From Acrocarpospora catenulata (GTDB lineage Bacteria > Actinomycetota > Actinomycetes > Streptosporangiales > Streptosporangiaceae): 64,000 nt of DNA. The DNA lies in the NCBI RefSeq assembly GCF_018476525.1, contig NZ_JAHCST010000002.1, positions 1 to 64,000 on the forward strand. Direction: 5' to 3'. The notes under the pieces were generated by a model, which worked only from the letters and a program-made list of their open reading frames with translations, did no database searches and was not told the origin of the DNA. Of this stretch, positions 38,819 to 47,670 are shown one piece after another (the stretch's first letter is position 1; each line of letters opens with the position of its first letter). Position numbers and translations under genes: made by a program.

Positions 38819-40420
38819 ATGGGTTCCATGGGTAAATGGACGGTCTGGGGGGCAGTTGTCGCTTTGCTCACCGTATCGGCACCGGCCGGAAGCGCGGCGA
38901 CAGCGACTGCACGGGAGGCCGCCGCGGCGGCACGTTCGGCACATCCTACCTGGTCAGGGCAGGGAGCACGAGCGGCGACGGAGAAGCCGAACATCATCTT
39001 CATCCTCACGGATGATCTTGATGCCGCGGATATCGCGAAGTTTCCGAATATTTCAAAGTTGCTCACCGCGCAGGGCACGACTTTCTCGCGATTTTTCGTG
39101 ACAAATCCGTGGTGCTGCCCGTCGCGCTCGTCAATTCTGCGCTCGCAGTCCGTACACAACCACCAGGTCTCCTCCAACCGTTTCCCGAGCGGAGGTTTCC
39201 CGAAATTTCATCCCATGGAGGGTTCGACGGTCGGCACCTGGATGCGCCAGGCCGGCTACCGCACCGCCCTGCTCGGCAAATACCTCAACGAGTACCCGGC
39301 CGGGAAGGCCACCTACATCCCGCCCGGCTGGGACGAATGGGCGGTCCCCGTCACCGCCCTCTACCAGGAGTACGGTTACCGCCTCAACGCCAACGGTGGC
39401 ATCGCGCCGCACGGCTTCGCCCCCGAGGACTACCTGGCCGACGTGCTGACCCGCAAGGCCGTCGACTTCGCGGCCAAGGACGGCCCGTTCTTCCTGTACC
39501 TGTCCCCGGTGGCCCCGCACCGCCCCGCCCACTACGCCCCCCGCCACGAGAACGCGTTCGCGGACGCCAAGGCCCCGCGCACCCCGTCCTTCAACCAGGA
39601 GGACGTCTCCGCCGAGCCCGAATGGATCCGCCGCCGCAAGCCGCTCTCCAATAAGGTCATCAAGGAGATCGACCGGCACTACCGGGATCGGCTGCGCGCC
39701 ATGCTCGGCGTGGACGACATGGTCGGCACCCTGGTCAGCGAGCTGACGCGGACCGGCAAGCTGTCCAACACCTATATCTTCTTCACCTCCGACAACGGCT
39801 TCCACCTGGGCCACCACCGGCTGCGCCCGGGCAAGACCACCCCGTTCGAGGAGGACATCCGGGTGCCGATGATCGTCCGGGGCCCGGGCGTGCCGGCCGG
39901 GCACACCGTGCGCGAGCTCGGCTCCAGCGTGGACTTCGCGGCCACCTTCGCCGATCTGGCCGGGGGCAGGCTCCCGGAGTTCTGCGAGGGCCGCTCACTG
40001 GTGCCCCTGCTGTTCGGGGACGCCGTGCCGTGGCGGAACGCCGCCCTGGTGGAGTTCGTGCAGCCGGACTACGCGCCGGGCACCCCGCCGACGTACAACG
40101 TGCTGCGCACCGACCGGTACAGCTACGTCGAGTACGCCACCGGCGAGCGCCAGCTGTACGACCTGAGCGCCGATCCGTACCAACTGCGGAACCTGGCCGC
40201 GGTGGCCGAACCCGAACTGATCCGCCGCCTCTCGGAGTGGCTCGGCCGGCTGCGCACCTGCCAGGGGGCCACCTGCCGGACCGCCTCGGTCGCCCCGCCC
40301 AGTGGTACGTTGGCTGAACTTTCAACGATCAGGCCGGTGAACGCGGGCTGGAGCCAGAACCCGGTGCCGATGGCGCCGCTGATGCCCGCCACCCCGGACC
40401 TGTGGCGGCGGAAGAGCTGA
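38819..40420 (+). CDS. Secreted sulfatase
   Basis: 533-aa extracytoplasmic sulfatase. Signal peptide about 1-26 (WTVWGAVVALLTVSAPAGSA). Metal site IIFILTDDLD (Asp pair). The modification motif CCPSR puts the formylglycine-generating Cys at residue 99; TALLGKYLNEY and SDNGFHLGHH complete the active site. The closest type is the N-acetylglucosamine-6-sulfatase/arylsulfatase group, but the substrate (sulfated polysaccharide or aryl sulfate) cannot be fixed. Activation needs a formylglycine-generating enzyme, which is not encoded nearby. The ATG at 38819 has AAGGA upstream. Single gene closed by a strong hairpin. Confidence 0.9.
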   Translation: MGSMGKWTVWGAVVALLTVSAPAGSAATATAREAAAAARSAHPTWSGQGARAATEKPNIIFILTDDLDAADIAKFPNISKLLTAQGTTFSRFFVTNPWCCPSRSSILRSQSVHNHQVSSNRFPSGGFPKFHPMEGSTVGTWMRQAGYRTALLGKYLNEYPAGKATYIPPGWDEWAVPVTALYQEYGYRLNANGGIAPHGFAPEDYLADVLTRKAVDFAAKDGPFFLYLSPVAPHRPAHYAPRHENAFADAKAPRTPSFNQEDVSAEPEWIRRRKPLSNKVIKEIDRHYRDRLRAMLGVDDMVGTLVSELTRTGKLSNTYIFFTSDNGFHLGHHRLRPGKTTPFEEDIRVPMIVRGPGVPAGHTVRELGSSVDFAATFADLAGGRLPEFCEGRSLVPLLFGDAVPWRNAALVEFVQPDYAPGTPPTYNVLRTDRYSYVEYATGERQLYDLSADPYQLRNLAAVAEPELIRRLSEWLGRLRTCQGATCRTASVAPPSGTLAELSTIRPVNAGWSQNPVPMAPLMPATPDLWRRKS

Positions 40421-40459
40421 GACACCGGCTTCGGCCGTCCGATCCGGACGGCGTGCGAT

Positions 40460-40490
40460 CCTGAGCGCCCGGGTCCACCGGGCGCTCAGG
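40460..40490 (+). terminator. Hairpin terminator after the sulfatase
   Basis: Perfect 13-bp inverted repeat (CCTGAGCGCCCGG at 40460-40472, complement at 40478-40490) with a 5-nt loop, 40 bp after the stop codon. Confidence 0.75.
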
Positions 40491-40614
40491 CATGCGGCGG
40501 GGGACCCGCTCTGACCAGCGGCGGCCTGGCCCGCTGCCCGTCCAGGAGCGCCGGGAGCGGCCTCGCCTTCGTGAGATTGGGCACACCGAACAGGCGGTTT
40601 GTGCCCTATGCGAA

Positions 40615-40628
40615 TGGGAGCGCTCCCA
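40615..40628. promoter_or_regulatory. CebR operator, distal site upstream of cebE
   Basis: TGGGAGCGCTCCCA, a perfect 14-bp palindrome identical to the CebR/CelR operator known from Streptomyces and Thermobifida cellulose-use genes. It lies 234 bp before cebE and 130 bp from the second site, so looping between two repressors is possible. The region between them is AT-richer (TTGACC at 40647, TATAAC at 40674) and probably holds a promoter. Confidence 0.88.
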
Positions 40629-40744
40629 ACTACTCGTATACACTTTTTGACCATTTATGTCCGTTTAGGCCCGTATAACCTGTCCAGGAGTAACAGTTAG
40701 GTTTCGGGAACTTGACGCTGGATTGCCTATGGTGGAACTCTTCG

Positions 40745-40758
40745 TGGGAGCGCTCCCA
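40745..40758. promoter_or_regulatory. CebR operator, proximal site upstream of cebE
   Basis: Second perfect TGGGAGCGCTCCCA, 91 bp before the cebE start. Repression would be lifted by cellobiose or cellotriose as in known CebR systems. The repressor gene is the last of the same locus. Confidence 0.9.
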
Positions 40759-40848
40759 ACGCGTGCGAACGCAGGGCCATGTCGTCGGGGACCGGCCCGG
40801 GAGACGCCCCCCAAACGAGATTCGGGAACCACCTGAGAGGGGTCCGGA

Positions 40849-42195
40849 ATGATGAACAACACGCGCCGCGGCAGGCTGCTCGCAGCCGTCGCGGTCGGCG
40901 CGCTCGCCTTCTCCGCAGCGGCCTGTGGGTCGGACGAGCCTGCCACCCCGGCCGCCGAGGGCTCCGGCGCCGCGTCGGCCCCGGCGGAGAAGGTCGAGAT
41001 CACCCTGCAGACCTTCGGCGGCGGCGAGAACTTCGCCTACGACGACGCGGTCGCCGCGTGGAACTCCAGCCACCCGAACATCCAGGTCAAGTACGTCAAC
41101 CTGACCGACCGCTTCGAGGACACCTACCTACCGCAGGTGCTCCAGTGGCTGGAGGCCGGCAGCGGCGCGGGCGACGTCATCGCCATGGACGAGGGCGCCA
41201 TGGGCCTCATGGCGGCCCGCCCGCAGTACTTCGCGGACCTGAGCCAGTACGGCCTGGACAGCCGCAAGGCCGACTTCCCCGAGTACAAGTGGAACACCGG
41301 CGTCAACAAGGACGGCAAGCTCTTCGCGCTCGGCACCGACATCGGCGGCATGGCCATGTGCTACCGCACCGACCTGTTCAAGCAGGCCGGCCTGCCCACC
41401 GAGCGGGACGCGGTCTCCGCGCTCTGGCCGGACTGGAACGCCTACTTCGAGACCGGCAAGAAGTTCAAGGCCGCGCTGCCCAAGGTGGGCTTCGTGGACG
41501 GCGCCAACACCGTGTACAACTCGGTGCTCGCGCAGGAGGCCGGCAAGAACGGCGGCCAGGTCTACTTCGACCAGAACCAGACGCTGATCGTGGACAAGAA
41601 CCCGGGCGTCAAGGCGGCCTTCGACTACGTGCAGAAGCTCAGCGAGGGCGGTCTCACCGCCAAGCTGCGCTCCTGGACCGAGGAGTGGAACACCGCCATG
41701 CAGAAGGGCGGCTTCGCCACCATGGGCTGCCCGAGCTGGATGCTCGGTGTGATCTCCGGCACCTCCGGTGACGCCAACAAGGGCAACTGGGACGTCGCGG
41801 CGGTGCCCGGCGGCAGCGGCAACTGGGGCGGCTCCTGGCTGATGGTGCCCTCGCAGAGCAAGCACCCGAAGGAGGCCGCCGAGGTCCTCAACTACCTGAC
41901 CGGTAAGGAGGGCCAGGTCGCCGCGTTCAAGGAGGGCGGCAACTTCCCCAGCAGCCTCCCCGCGCAGCAGGACCCGGCCGTCGCGGACGCCAAGAACCCG
42001 TACTTCAACGACGCGCCGAGCGGCCCGATCTTCTCCGCCTCGGTCGCGCAGCTGTCGCCGGTGTTCTTCGGTGAGAAGCACGCCCAGGTGAAGGCCGCCG
42101 TGGAGGAGGTCCTGGTGGGCGCCGACCAGGGCTCGGTCAAGTGGGCCGACGCCTGGACCCGGTTCGTGGAGGAGGGCGTCAAGGCCGCGGGCTGA
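40849..42195 (+). CDS. cebE: Cello-oligosaccharide ABC transporter substrate-binding lipoprotein
   Basis: 448-aa extracellular solute-binding protein of the sugar (family 1) type. Lipoprotein signal with lipobox SAAAC (Cys about 26), a Ser/Ala/Glu-rich linker, then the binding domain (ITLQTFGGGENFAYDDAV, VIAMDEGAMGLMA, GGSWLMVPSQSKHPKEAAEV). CebE assignment rests on sequence type plus context: two CebR operators upstream, permeases, beta-glucosidase and LacI regulator downstream. It captures cellobiose or cellotriose outside the membrane. ATG at 40849 (or 40852) with GAGAGGGG upstream. A strong palindrome in the following spacer may stabilise its mRNA relative to the permeases. Confidence 0.9.
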   Translation: MMNNTRRGRLLAAVAVGALAFSAAACGSDEPATPAAEGSGAASAPAEKVEITLQTFGGGENFAYDDAVAAWNSSHPNIQVKYVNLTDRFEDTYLPQVLQWLEAGSGAGDVIAMDEGAMGLMAARPQYFADLSQYGLDSRKADFPEYKWNTGVNKDGKLFALGTDIGGMAMCYRTDLFKQAGLPTERDAVSALWPDWNAYFETGKKFKAALPKVGFVDGANTVYNSVLAQEAGKNGGQVYFDQNQTLIVDKNPGVKAAFDYVQKLSEGGLTAKLRSWTEEWNTAMQKGGFATMGCPSWMLGVISGTSGDANKGNWDVAAVPGGSGNWGGSWLMVPSQSKHPKEAAEVLNYLTGKEGQVAAFKEGGNFPSSLPAQQDPAVADAKNPYFNDAPSGPIFSASVAQLSPVFFGEKHAQVKAAVEEVLVGADQGSVKWADAWTRFVEEGVKAAG

Positions 42196-42214
42196 TCCCC
42201 CGGCCGCGAACGTC

Positions 42215-42240
42215 ACCGGCCCCCGGATCCGGGGGCCGGT
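42215..42240 (+). repeat. 26-bp perfect palindrome between cebE and cebF
   Basis: The sequence from 42215 to 42240 is self-complementary (ACCGGCCCCCGGA followed by its complement). As RNA it would form a very stable hairpin 20 bp after the cebE stop. Such elements typically cause partial termination or protect the upstream message, giving more binding protein than permease. Confidence 0.7.
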
Positions 42241-42311
42241 CGCCTCGACTAAGAGCGGCCAGGACGGGCACCCCTCGCCCCCTGGCCGCTCCTTCCACGA
42301 AAGGTGGCAGT

Positions 42312-43286
42312 ATGAGCCTCCACGTCGACGCGGGCCAGAGGACCCGTCCGGTGCCGTCGTCACCACGGCGGCACGCCCGGCCTCCCGGACCCCGCCGCTG
42401 GTTGTCCTGGCTGGACCTGCGGGCAGCGCCGTACTTCTTCGTCTCGCCGTACTTCATTCTGTTCGCGATCTTCGGGATCTTCCCGCTCGTCTTCACCCTC
42501 TGGGTGTCGCTGCACGACTGGCAGCTGGCCGGCGACAAGACCTTCATCGGCCTGGAGAACTACACCGAGCTCCTCGCGGACGACAAGTTCTGGAACTCCG
42601 TGCTCAACACCGTGGGCATCTTCGTGATCGCCACGGTGCCGCAGCTGCTGCTGGCCCTGCTGCTGGCCAACGCGCTGAACAAGAAGCTCCGCGGCCGGCT
42701 GGTGCTCCGGCTGAGCGTGCTCGCGCCGCTGGTCACCTCGGTGGTGGCGGTGGCGGTGGTCTTCACCCAGCTGTACGGCCGTGACTACGGCCTGGTGAAC
42801 TGGGTCGTCGGCCTGTTCGGCGGGGACCCCATCCACTGGCAGAACGCCAAGTGGTCGTCCTGGATCGCGATCGCCACCATGGTCGACTGGCGGTGGACCG
42901 GCTACAACGCGATCATCTACCTGGCCGCGATGCAGACCATCCCCAAGGACCTGTACGAGGCGGCGGCCATCGACGGCGCCAGCCCTCGACGGCAGTTCTG
43001 GGGCATCACGGTCCCGCTGCTCAAGCCCACCATCATCTTCACCGTCATCGTCTCCACCATCGGCGGCTTCACCCTCTTCGCCGAGCCGGTGATGTTCGGC
43101 GCCGGCCTGATGACCGGCGGCACCACGGGCCAGTTCCAGACGGTGGCCATGTTCATCGTCAAGGAGGGCTTCCGTGACTTCGAGTACGGCTACGCCGCGG
43201 CGGCGGCCTGGATCCTGTTCCTGCTGATCCTGATCACCGCCTTGATCAACTTCGTACTCGTCCGCGGCATCGGGAGATCACGATGA
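42312..43286 (+). CDS. cebF: Cello-oligosaccharide ABC transporter permease 1
   Basis: 324-aa inner-membrane permease of the MalF type. A Pro/Arg-rich cytoplasmic N-terminus (about 1-35) precedes six transmembrane segments. The EAA loop EAAAIDGASPRRQFWGITVP contacts the ATPase. ATG at 42312. The usual partner ATPase MsiK is not encoded here; in streptomycetes it is a shared protein encoded elsewhere. Overlaps cebG by 4 bp (ATGA). Confidence 0.92.
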   Translation: MSLHVDAGQRTRPVPSSPRRHARPPGPRRWLSWLDLRAAPYFFVSPYFILFAIFGIFPLVFTLWVSLHDWQLAGDKTFIGLENYTELLADDKFWNSVLNTVGIFVIATVPQLLLALLLANALNKKLRGRLVLRLSVLAPLVTSVVAVAVVFTQLYGRDYGLVNWVVGLFGGDPIHWQNAKWSSWIAIATMVDWRWTGYNAIIYLAAMQTIPKDLYEAAAIDGASPRRQFWGITVPLLKPTIIFTVIVSTIGGFTLFAEPVMFGAGLMTGGTTGQFQTVAMFIVKEGFRDFEYGYAAAAAWILFLLILITALINFVLVRGIGRSR

Positions 43287-44170
43287 CCACACTGACCCAG
43301 GCCCGGCCCCCCCGGGTCACCGGGGCGGGCACCTCCCGGCTCGACCCGTTCCGGGCCACCCCGCTCACCAAGGCGATGCTGGCCCTGGCGATCTTCCTGT
43401 CCATCTTCCCGATCTACTGGATGATCGTCATCGCCACCCGGAGCAACGAGGACGCGCACAGCATGCCGCCCCCGCTGCTGCCCGGCGGCAACCTCGGCGA
43501 GAACATCAAGGCGGTGTTCGACGCCGAGAACGCGCACTTCATGACCGGCATCACCAACTCGATCATCATCACCTCGATCGTCACCATCGGCATCGTGCTG
43601 ATCTCCACGCTGGCCGGGTTCGCCTTCGCCTCGCTCACCTTCCGCGGGCGGAACCTGCTGCTGCTCTCGGTGGTCCTGACCATGATGGTGCCGCTCCAGC
43701 AGATGGGCATCGTCCCGCTGTACCAGATGATGGTCACCCTCGGCTGGACGAACACCCTGAAAGCCGTCATCCTCCCGTTCCTGGTCAACGGGTTCGGCGT
43801 CTTCCTGATGACGCAGTACACCCGGCAGGCCGTACCCCGGGAGCTGGTGGAGGCGGCCCGGGTGGACGGCGCGAACACCCTCCGGATCTGGTGGAATGTC
43901 GCCCTGCCGGCCGTACGGCCCGGCATGGCGGTACTGGCCATCCAGACATTCATGCTGATCTGGAATGAATTCCTCTGGCCCCTGATCATCCTGACCCCGG
44001 ACAATCCGACTGTGCAAGTCGCTCTCCGGGCTCTCAACGACCGGTATTCCACCAACTACGTGCTCATTTTCGCGGGCACCACGCTATCGATCATTCCGTT
44101 GCTGCTCGTCTTCGTCTTCTTCGGCCGCCAGATCATCGGCGGACTCATGGAAGGCGCGGTCAAGGAGTGA
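43283..44170 (+). CDS. cebG: Cello-oligosaccharide ABC transporter permease 2
   Basis: 295-aa permease of the MalG type with six transmembrane segments and the EAA loop (EAARVDGANTLRIWWNVALP). It pairs with CebF to form the channel. Translationally coupled to cebF, and 52 bp upstream of bglC. Confidence 0.92.
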   Translation: MTTLTQARPPRVTGAGTSRLDPFRATPLTKAMLALAIFLSIFPIYWMIVIATRSNEDAHSMPPPLLPGGNLGENIKAVFDAENAHFMTGITNSIIITSIVTIGIVLISTLAGFAFASLTFRGRNLLLLSVVLTMMVPLQQMGIVPLYQMMVTLGWTNTLKAVILPFLVNGFGVFLMTQYTRQAVPRELVEAARVDGANTLRIWWNVALPAVRPGMAVLAIQTFMLIWNEFLWPLIILTPDNPTVQVALRALNDRYSTNYVLIFAGTTLSIIPLLLVFVFFGRQIIGGLMEGAVKE

Positions 44171-44222
44171 ACATCCACACATCCAGCGCCTCGGTCACAC
44201 GGCCGACGAAGGAGGAGGACGC

Positions 44223-45659
44223 GTGACCACCCAAGACACAGAGACCCAGATCGACACCCCGGGTCTGGTGTTCCCCACCGGCTTCGTCTGGGGCTCCGCC
44301 ACCTCGGCGTACCAGATCGAGGGCGCGGTCAGCACCGACGGACGCGGCAAATCCATCTGGGACACGTTCGTGCACCAGCCGGGCCGCGTCGTCAACGGCG
44401 AACACGCCGACGTCGCCATCGACCACTACCACCGCTACCGTGACGACGTCCGGCTGATGGCCGACCTCGGGCTGACCGCCTACCGGTTCTCGGTCTCCTG
44501 GCCCCGGGTGCAGCCGCTCGGCAGCGGCGCGATCAACGCCAAGGGCCTGGACTTCTACTCGCGCCTGGTGGACGAGCTGCTCAGCTACGGCATCGACCCG
44601 TGGCTGACGCTCTACCACTGGGACCTGCCGCAGGCTCTGGAAGACGCCGGCGGGTGGCCGTCACGCGACACGTCGAAGCGCTTCGCGGACTACGCGGCGG
44701 CGGTGCACGGGGCCCTCGGTGACCGGGTCAAGAACTGGGCCACCGTCAATGAGCCGTGGTGCGCGGCGTTCCTCGGATACGCCTCGGGCGAGCACGCACC
44801 GGGACGGCGTGAACCCGCCCGGGCGATCCACGCCGCGCACCACCTGAACCTGGCCCACGGCCTGGCCGTGGAGGCGATGCGGGCCCAGCGCACCGACACC
44901 CGGATCGGCGGCTGCGTCAACCTGTACGCGATGACCACCGCCACCGAGAGCGAGGCCGACCAGGACGCCGCCCGCCGGATCGACGGCCTGCAGAACCGCT
45001 TCTTCCTGGACGCGCTCATGCACGGCCGCTACCCGGCGGACGTGCTGGCGGACCTGAGCCAGCTGACCGGCCCGGAGTTCATCCACGACGGGGACATGGC
45101 GCTCATCTCCCAGCCGCTGGACATGCTCCTGATCAACTACTACAGCCGGTACACCGTGACCGGCGCCTCCGGCGGAGCCTCCTCGGCCACCGCCGCGCCC
45201 ACCGACTCCGGCTCCCCGTGGGTGGGCAGCGAGCACGTCGGCTTCGTCAACGGCGGACGGCCGGTAACCTCTATGGGCTGGGAGGTGGACGGCCCCGGCC
45301 TGCTTGAGGTGCTGCACCGGCTGACCCGCGAGTACCCGTCCATCCCTCTGTACATTTCAGAGAACGGCGCCGCCTACGACGACGTGCTGACCGAGGACGG
45401 GGCTGTCCACGATGTGGAACGCCGCGCCTTCATCGACACCCACCTGCGGGTTTGTCACCAGGCCATCGAGGGTGGAGTGCCCCTCCAGGGCTACTTCGCC
45501 TGGTCCCTCATGGACAACTTCGAGTGGGCCTGGGGGTACGGCAAGCGTTTCGGGCTGGTGTATGTGGACTATTCAGCGCAGACGAGGATCCTGAAAGATA
45601 GCGCTCTCTGGTACGCCGAGACCATCCGGCACGGAGGCCTTCGGGGTCCGGCAGAATAG
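44223..45659 (+). CDS. bglC: GH1 beta-glucosidase
   Basis: 478-aa cytosolic family 1 glycosidase, usual length, no signal peptide. Substrate-binding start FVWGSATSAYQIEGA, acid/base Glu in TVNEPW, nucleophile Glu in YISENGAA, and WSLMDNFEWAWGY. It hydrolyses imported cellobiose and cellotriose to glucose. GTG at 44223 with GGAGGAGG upstream. Last structural gene before cebR. A second GH1 gene sits at 59468. Confidence 0.93.
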   Translation: MTTQDTETQIDTPGLVFPTGFVWGSATSAYQIEGAVSTDGRGKSIWDTFVHQPGRVVNGEHADVAIDHYHRYRDDVRLMADLGLTAYRFSVSWPRVQPLGSGAINAKGLDFYSRLVDELLSYGIDPWLTLYHWDLPQALEDAGGWPSRDTSKRFADYAAAVHGALGDRVKNWATVNEPWCAAFLGYASGEHAPGRREPARAIHAAHHLNLAHGLAVEAMRAQRTDTRIGGCVNLYAMTTATESEADQDAARRIDGLQNRFFLDALMHGRYPADVLADLSQLTGPEFIHDGDMALISQPLDMLLINYYSRYTVTGASGGASSATAAPTDSGSPWVGSEHVGFVNGGRPVTSMGWEVDGPGLLEVLHRLTREYPSIPLYISENGAAYDDVLTEDGAVHDVERRAFIDTHLRVCHQAIEGGVPLQGYFAWSLMDNFEWAWGYGKRFGLVYVDYSAQTRILKDSALWYAETIRHGGLRGPAE

Positions 45660-45686
45660 GCCCAATTGGATGAGGGGGCAGATTTG

Positions 45687-46706
45687 ATGAACGGGGACCG
45701 ACGCTTGGCTGCCCGGCCGACCCTCGAAGCGGTCGCGGCCAGGGCCGGAGTTGGGCGTGGCACGGTGTCACGGGTCATCAACGGCTCACCCAAGGTGAGC
45801 GAGAAGGCCCGCGACGCCGTGCTGCTCGCGATCGACGAACTCGGTTATGTGCCCAACCGGGCGGCCAGGACCCTGGTCACCAATCGCACGGACACCATCG
45901 CCCTGGTGGTGTCGGAGTCGGAACAGCGCGTCTTCGACGAGCCGTACTTCGCGGGCCTGATCCGCGGCATCGGCTCGGCGCTGGCCGAGACCGGCCTCCA
46001 GCTCATCCTGAGCATGGCACAGAACCGGAGCGAGCACGAACGGCTGGAGAACTACCTGACCGGGCAGCACGTGGACGGTGTGCTGCTCACCTCGGTGCAC
46101 GGCGCCGATCCGCTGCCCGGGAGGCTGGAGAACCTCGGCGTGCCGACCGTGCTCGGCGGACGGCCGGTCGGGCTCAATCCGTACAGCTACGTGGACATGG
46201 ACAACCGGGCCGGGGCCCGGCAGGCGGTCAAGTACCTGCTGGGCAACGGCCGCACCCGGGTGGCCACCATCGCCGGGCCCCAGGACATGGGCGTGGGTGT
46301 GGACAGGCTCGCCGGGTACCGGGACGCGCTGCTGGCCACCGGCACCCCGGAGCGGGTCGCCTACGGCGACTTCTCCGAGGAGAGCGGTTCCACGGCGATG
46401 CGCGAACTGCTCGACCGGCACGGCGACCTGGACGCGGTCTTCGCCGCCTCCGACCCGATGGCCGTGGGCGCCCTGCGGGTGCTCAAGGAACGCGGCAAGT
46501 CCGTGCCCCACGACGTGGCGGTGATCGGTTTCGAGGACTCCAAGGTCGCCCTGCACACCGATCCCCCGCTCACCTCGGTGCACCAGCCGACGGAGTCCAT
46601 GGGCCGCCAGATGGTCCAGCTCCTGGTGGCCCGGATCAACGGCGAACCCCTGGAACAACCCGTCGTCATCCTGGACACCCATCTGGTGATCCGCGCCTCG
46701 ACCTGA
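45687..46706 (+). CDS. cebR: LacI-family repressor of cello-oligosaccharide genes
   Basis: 339 aa. N-terminal helix-turn-helix and hinge (TLEAVAARAGVGRGTVSRVI, NGSPKVSEKAR, LGYVPNRAARTL), then a periplasmic-binding-protein-like ligand domain (IALVVSESEQRVFDEPYF, FAASDPMAVGAL, IGFEDSKVALHTDPPLTSV). The ATG at 45687 is preferred over the TTG at 45666 because GAGGGGG lies 8 bp upstream. It should bind TGGGAGCGCTCCCA and release on cellobiose or cellotriose. Copies of this box occur upstream of cebE, of NRPS cluster 2 and of the epimerase gene, so its regulon probably extends beyond sugar use. Confidence 0.9.
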   Translation: MNGDRRLAARPTLEAVAARAGVGRGTVSRVINGSPKVSEKARDAVLLAIDELGYVPNRAARTLVTNRTDTIALVVSESEQRVFDEPYFAGLIRGIGSALAETGLQLILSMAQNRSEHERLENYLTGQHVDGVLLTSVHGADPLPGRLENLGVPTVLGGRPVGLNPYSYVDMDNRAGARQAVKYLLGNGRTRVATIAGPQDMGVGVDRLAGYRDALLATGTPERVAYGDFSEESGSTAMRELLDRHGDLDAVFAASDPMAVGALRVLKERGKSVPHDVAVIGFEDSKVALHTDPPLTSVHQPTESMGRQMVQLLVARINGEPLEQPVVILDTHLVIRAST

Positions 46707-46722
46707 GGTTTCGGCCTGATTC

Positions 46723-46750
46723 GGGCGCCGGCCGCGTGGCCGGCGCCCGA
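46723..46750. terminator. Bidirectional terminator between cebR and the hydroxylase gene
   Basis: Perfect 12-bp inverted repeat (CGGGCGCCGGCC at 46723-46734, complement at 46739-46750) with a 4-nt loop, lying between two convergent stop codons. Confidence 0.8.
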
Positions 46751-46758
46751 GTCGTCTC

Positions 46759-47670
46759 TCAGCTCATCGCCACCAGGATGCGCCGGGCCCCGGTGAAGGG
46801 GCGGCGGCCGTGGCCGACCAGGACGTTGTCGATCAGGAGCACGTCGCCGGTGCGCCAGTCCACGTTCACGGCGTGCTCCAGGCCGCGGTCGCGGGCCTGG
46901 ATGACGTGGCCGGCCGGGATGGGCGTGCCGTCGGCGAAGGCGACCGACTGGGGCAGGTCCTCGGGCGGCATGATCTCGGCCAGCATGGCGGCGGTCTCGT
47001 CGCCCAGCGAGGCGGGATGCCACTGGTCGGCCTGGTTGAACCAGACCTCGGCGCCGGTCACGGGGTGGCGGGTGGTGGCGGGGCGGACCTGGCTGACCCG
47101 GATGCCGCCGTCGGCACGCCACTCCCACTCGGCGGCGGAGGCGTCCAGGAACACCTCGACCTCCGCTCTGTCCTCGGTCTCGAAGGTGTCCTGCCAGCTC
47201 TTGCCCAGGCCCATGCCGCCGTGCAGGTTCTGGGTGTAGCGCACACCCTTGGCGAAGTCCTCCCGTACCCGCGGGTCCAGCGACTCCAGCCAGCGCACGC
47301 CGTCCACGACCGGGGTGGCGCCGCCGGTGGCGGCGGCCTGGGCGCAGAAGAACATGAGCCGGGACGGCCAGGCGGCCGCGTAGGAGAGCTCGTTGTGCAT
47401 CGAGATCGTGTACTCGGCCGGGTACTCGGTGGAGGTGTAGAGGTTCTGCCCCACCTTGGTGCGGGGCGAGTTGCCGTGCACGTAGGCCAGGCGGTTGGGC
47501 AGCAGCAGGTCCATCGGCGCGTCGAGCGTCTCCTCGGTCACCCCGAAGCCACGGAAGACCAGCGCCTTCTCCTGGACGAGCAGGTCGTCCACGGGGTTGG
47601 CGCGCAGGTAGCCGGCCAGGGTCTGGCCGGGCCCCTCGGGGACGATCTCGTACGGCTGCCAGGTGGTCAT
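46759..47670 (-). CDS. SyrP/TauD-like Fe(II)/2-oxoglutarate hydroxylase
   Basis: 303-aa non-heme iron dioxygenase of the TauD/TfdA superfamily. Iron ligands: His92 and Glu94 in MHNELSY (HxE rather than the common HxD) and His287 in GHGRRPF; the 2-oxoglutarate Arg is in GARRILVAMS. The HNE form is typical of the SyrP/AmbC-type enzymes that hydroxylate amino acids on NRPS carrier proteins, SyrP acting on aspartate. It is translationally coupled (ATGA) to the GT1 gene and divergent from the NRPS whose pocket looks Asn/Asp-like, so beta-hydroxylation of the Asx residue is a good guess. Not proven by sequence. Confidence 0.85.
   Translation of the reverse strand: MTTWQPYEIVPEGPGQTLAGYLRANPVDDLLVQEKALVFRGFGVTEETLDAPMDLLLPNRLAYVHGNSPRTKVGQNLYTSTEYPAEYTISMHNELSYAAAWPSRLMFFCAQAAATGGATPVVDGVRWLESLDPRVREDFAKGVRYTQNLHGGMGLGKSWQDTFETEDRAEVEVFLDASAAEWEWRADGGIRVSQVRPATTRHPVTGAEVWFNQADQWHPASLGDETAAMLAEIMPPEDLPQSVAFADGTPIPAGHVIQARDRGLEHAVNVDWRTGDVLLIDNVLVGHGRRPFTGARRILVAMS

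Noticed and set aside
40615-40758. GGGAGCGCTCCC palindromes considered as terminators or restriction-type repeats
   Set aside because: Too short for terminators, lacking a loop, placed upstream of genes, and identical to the known CebR operator.
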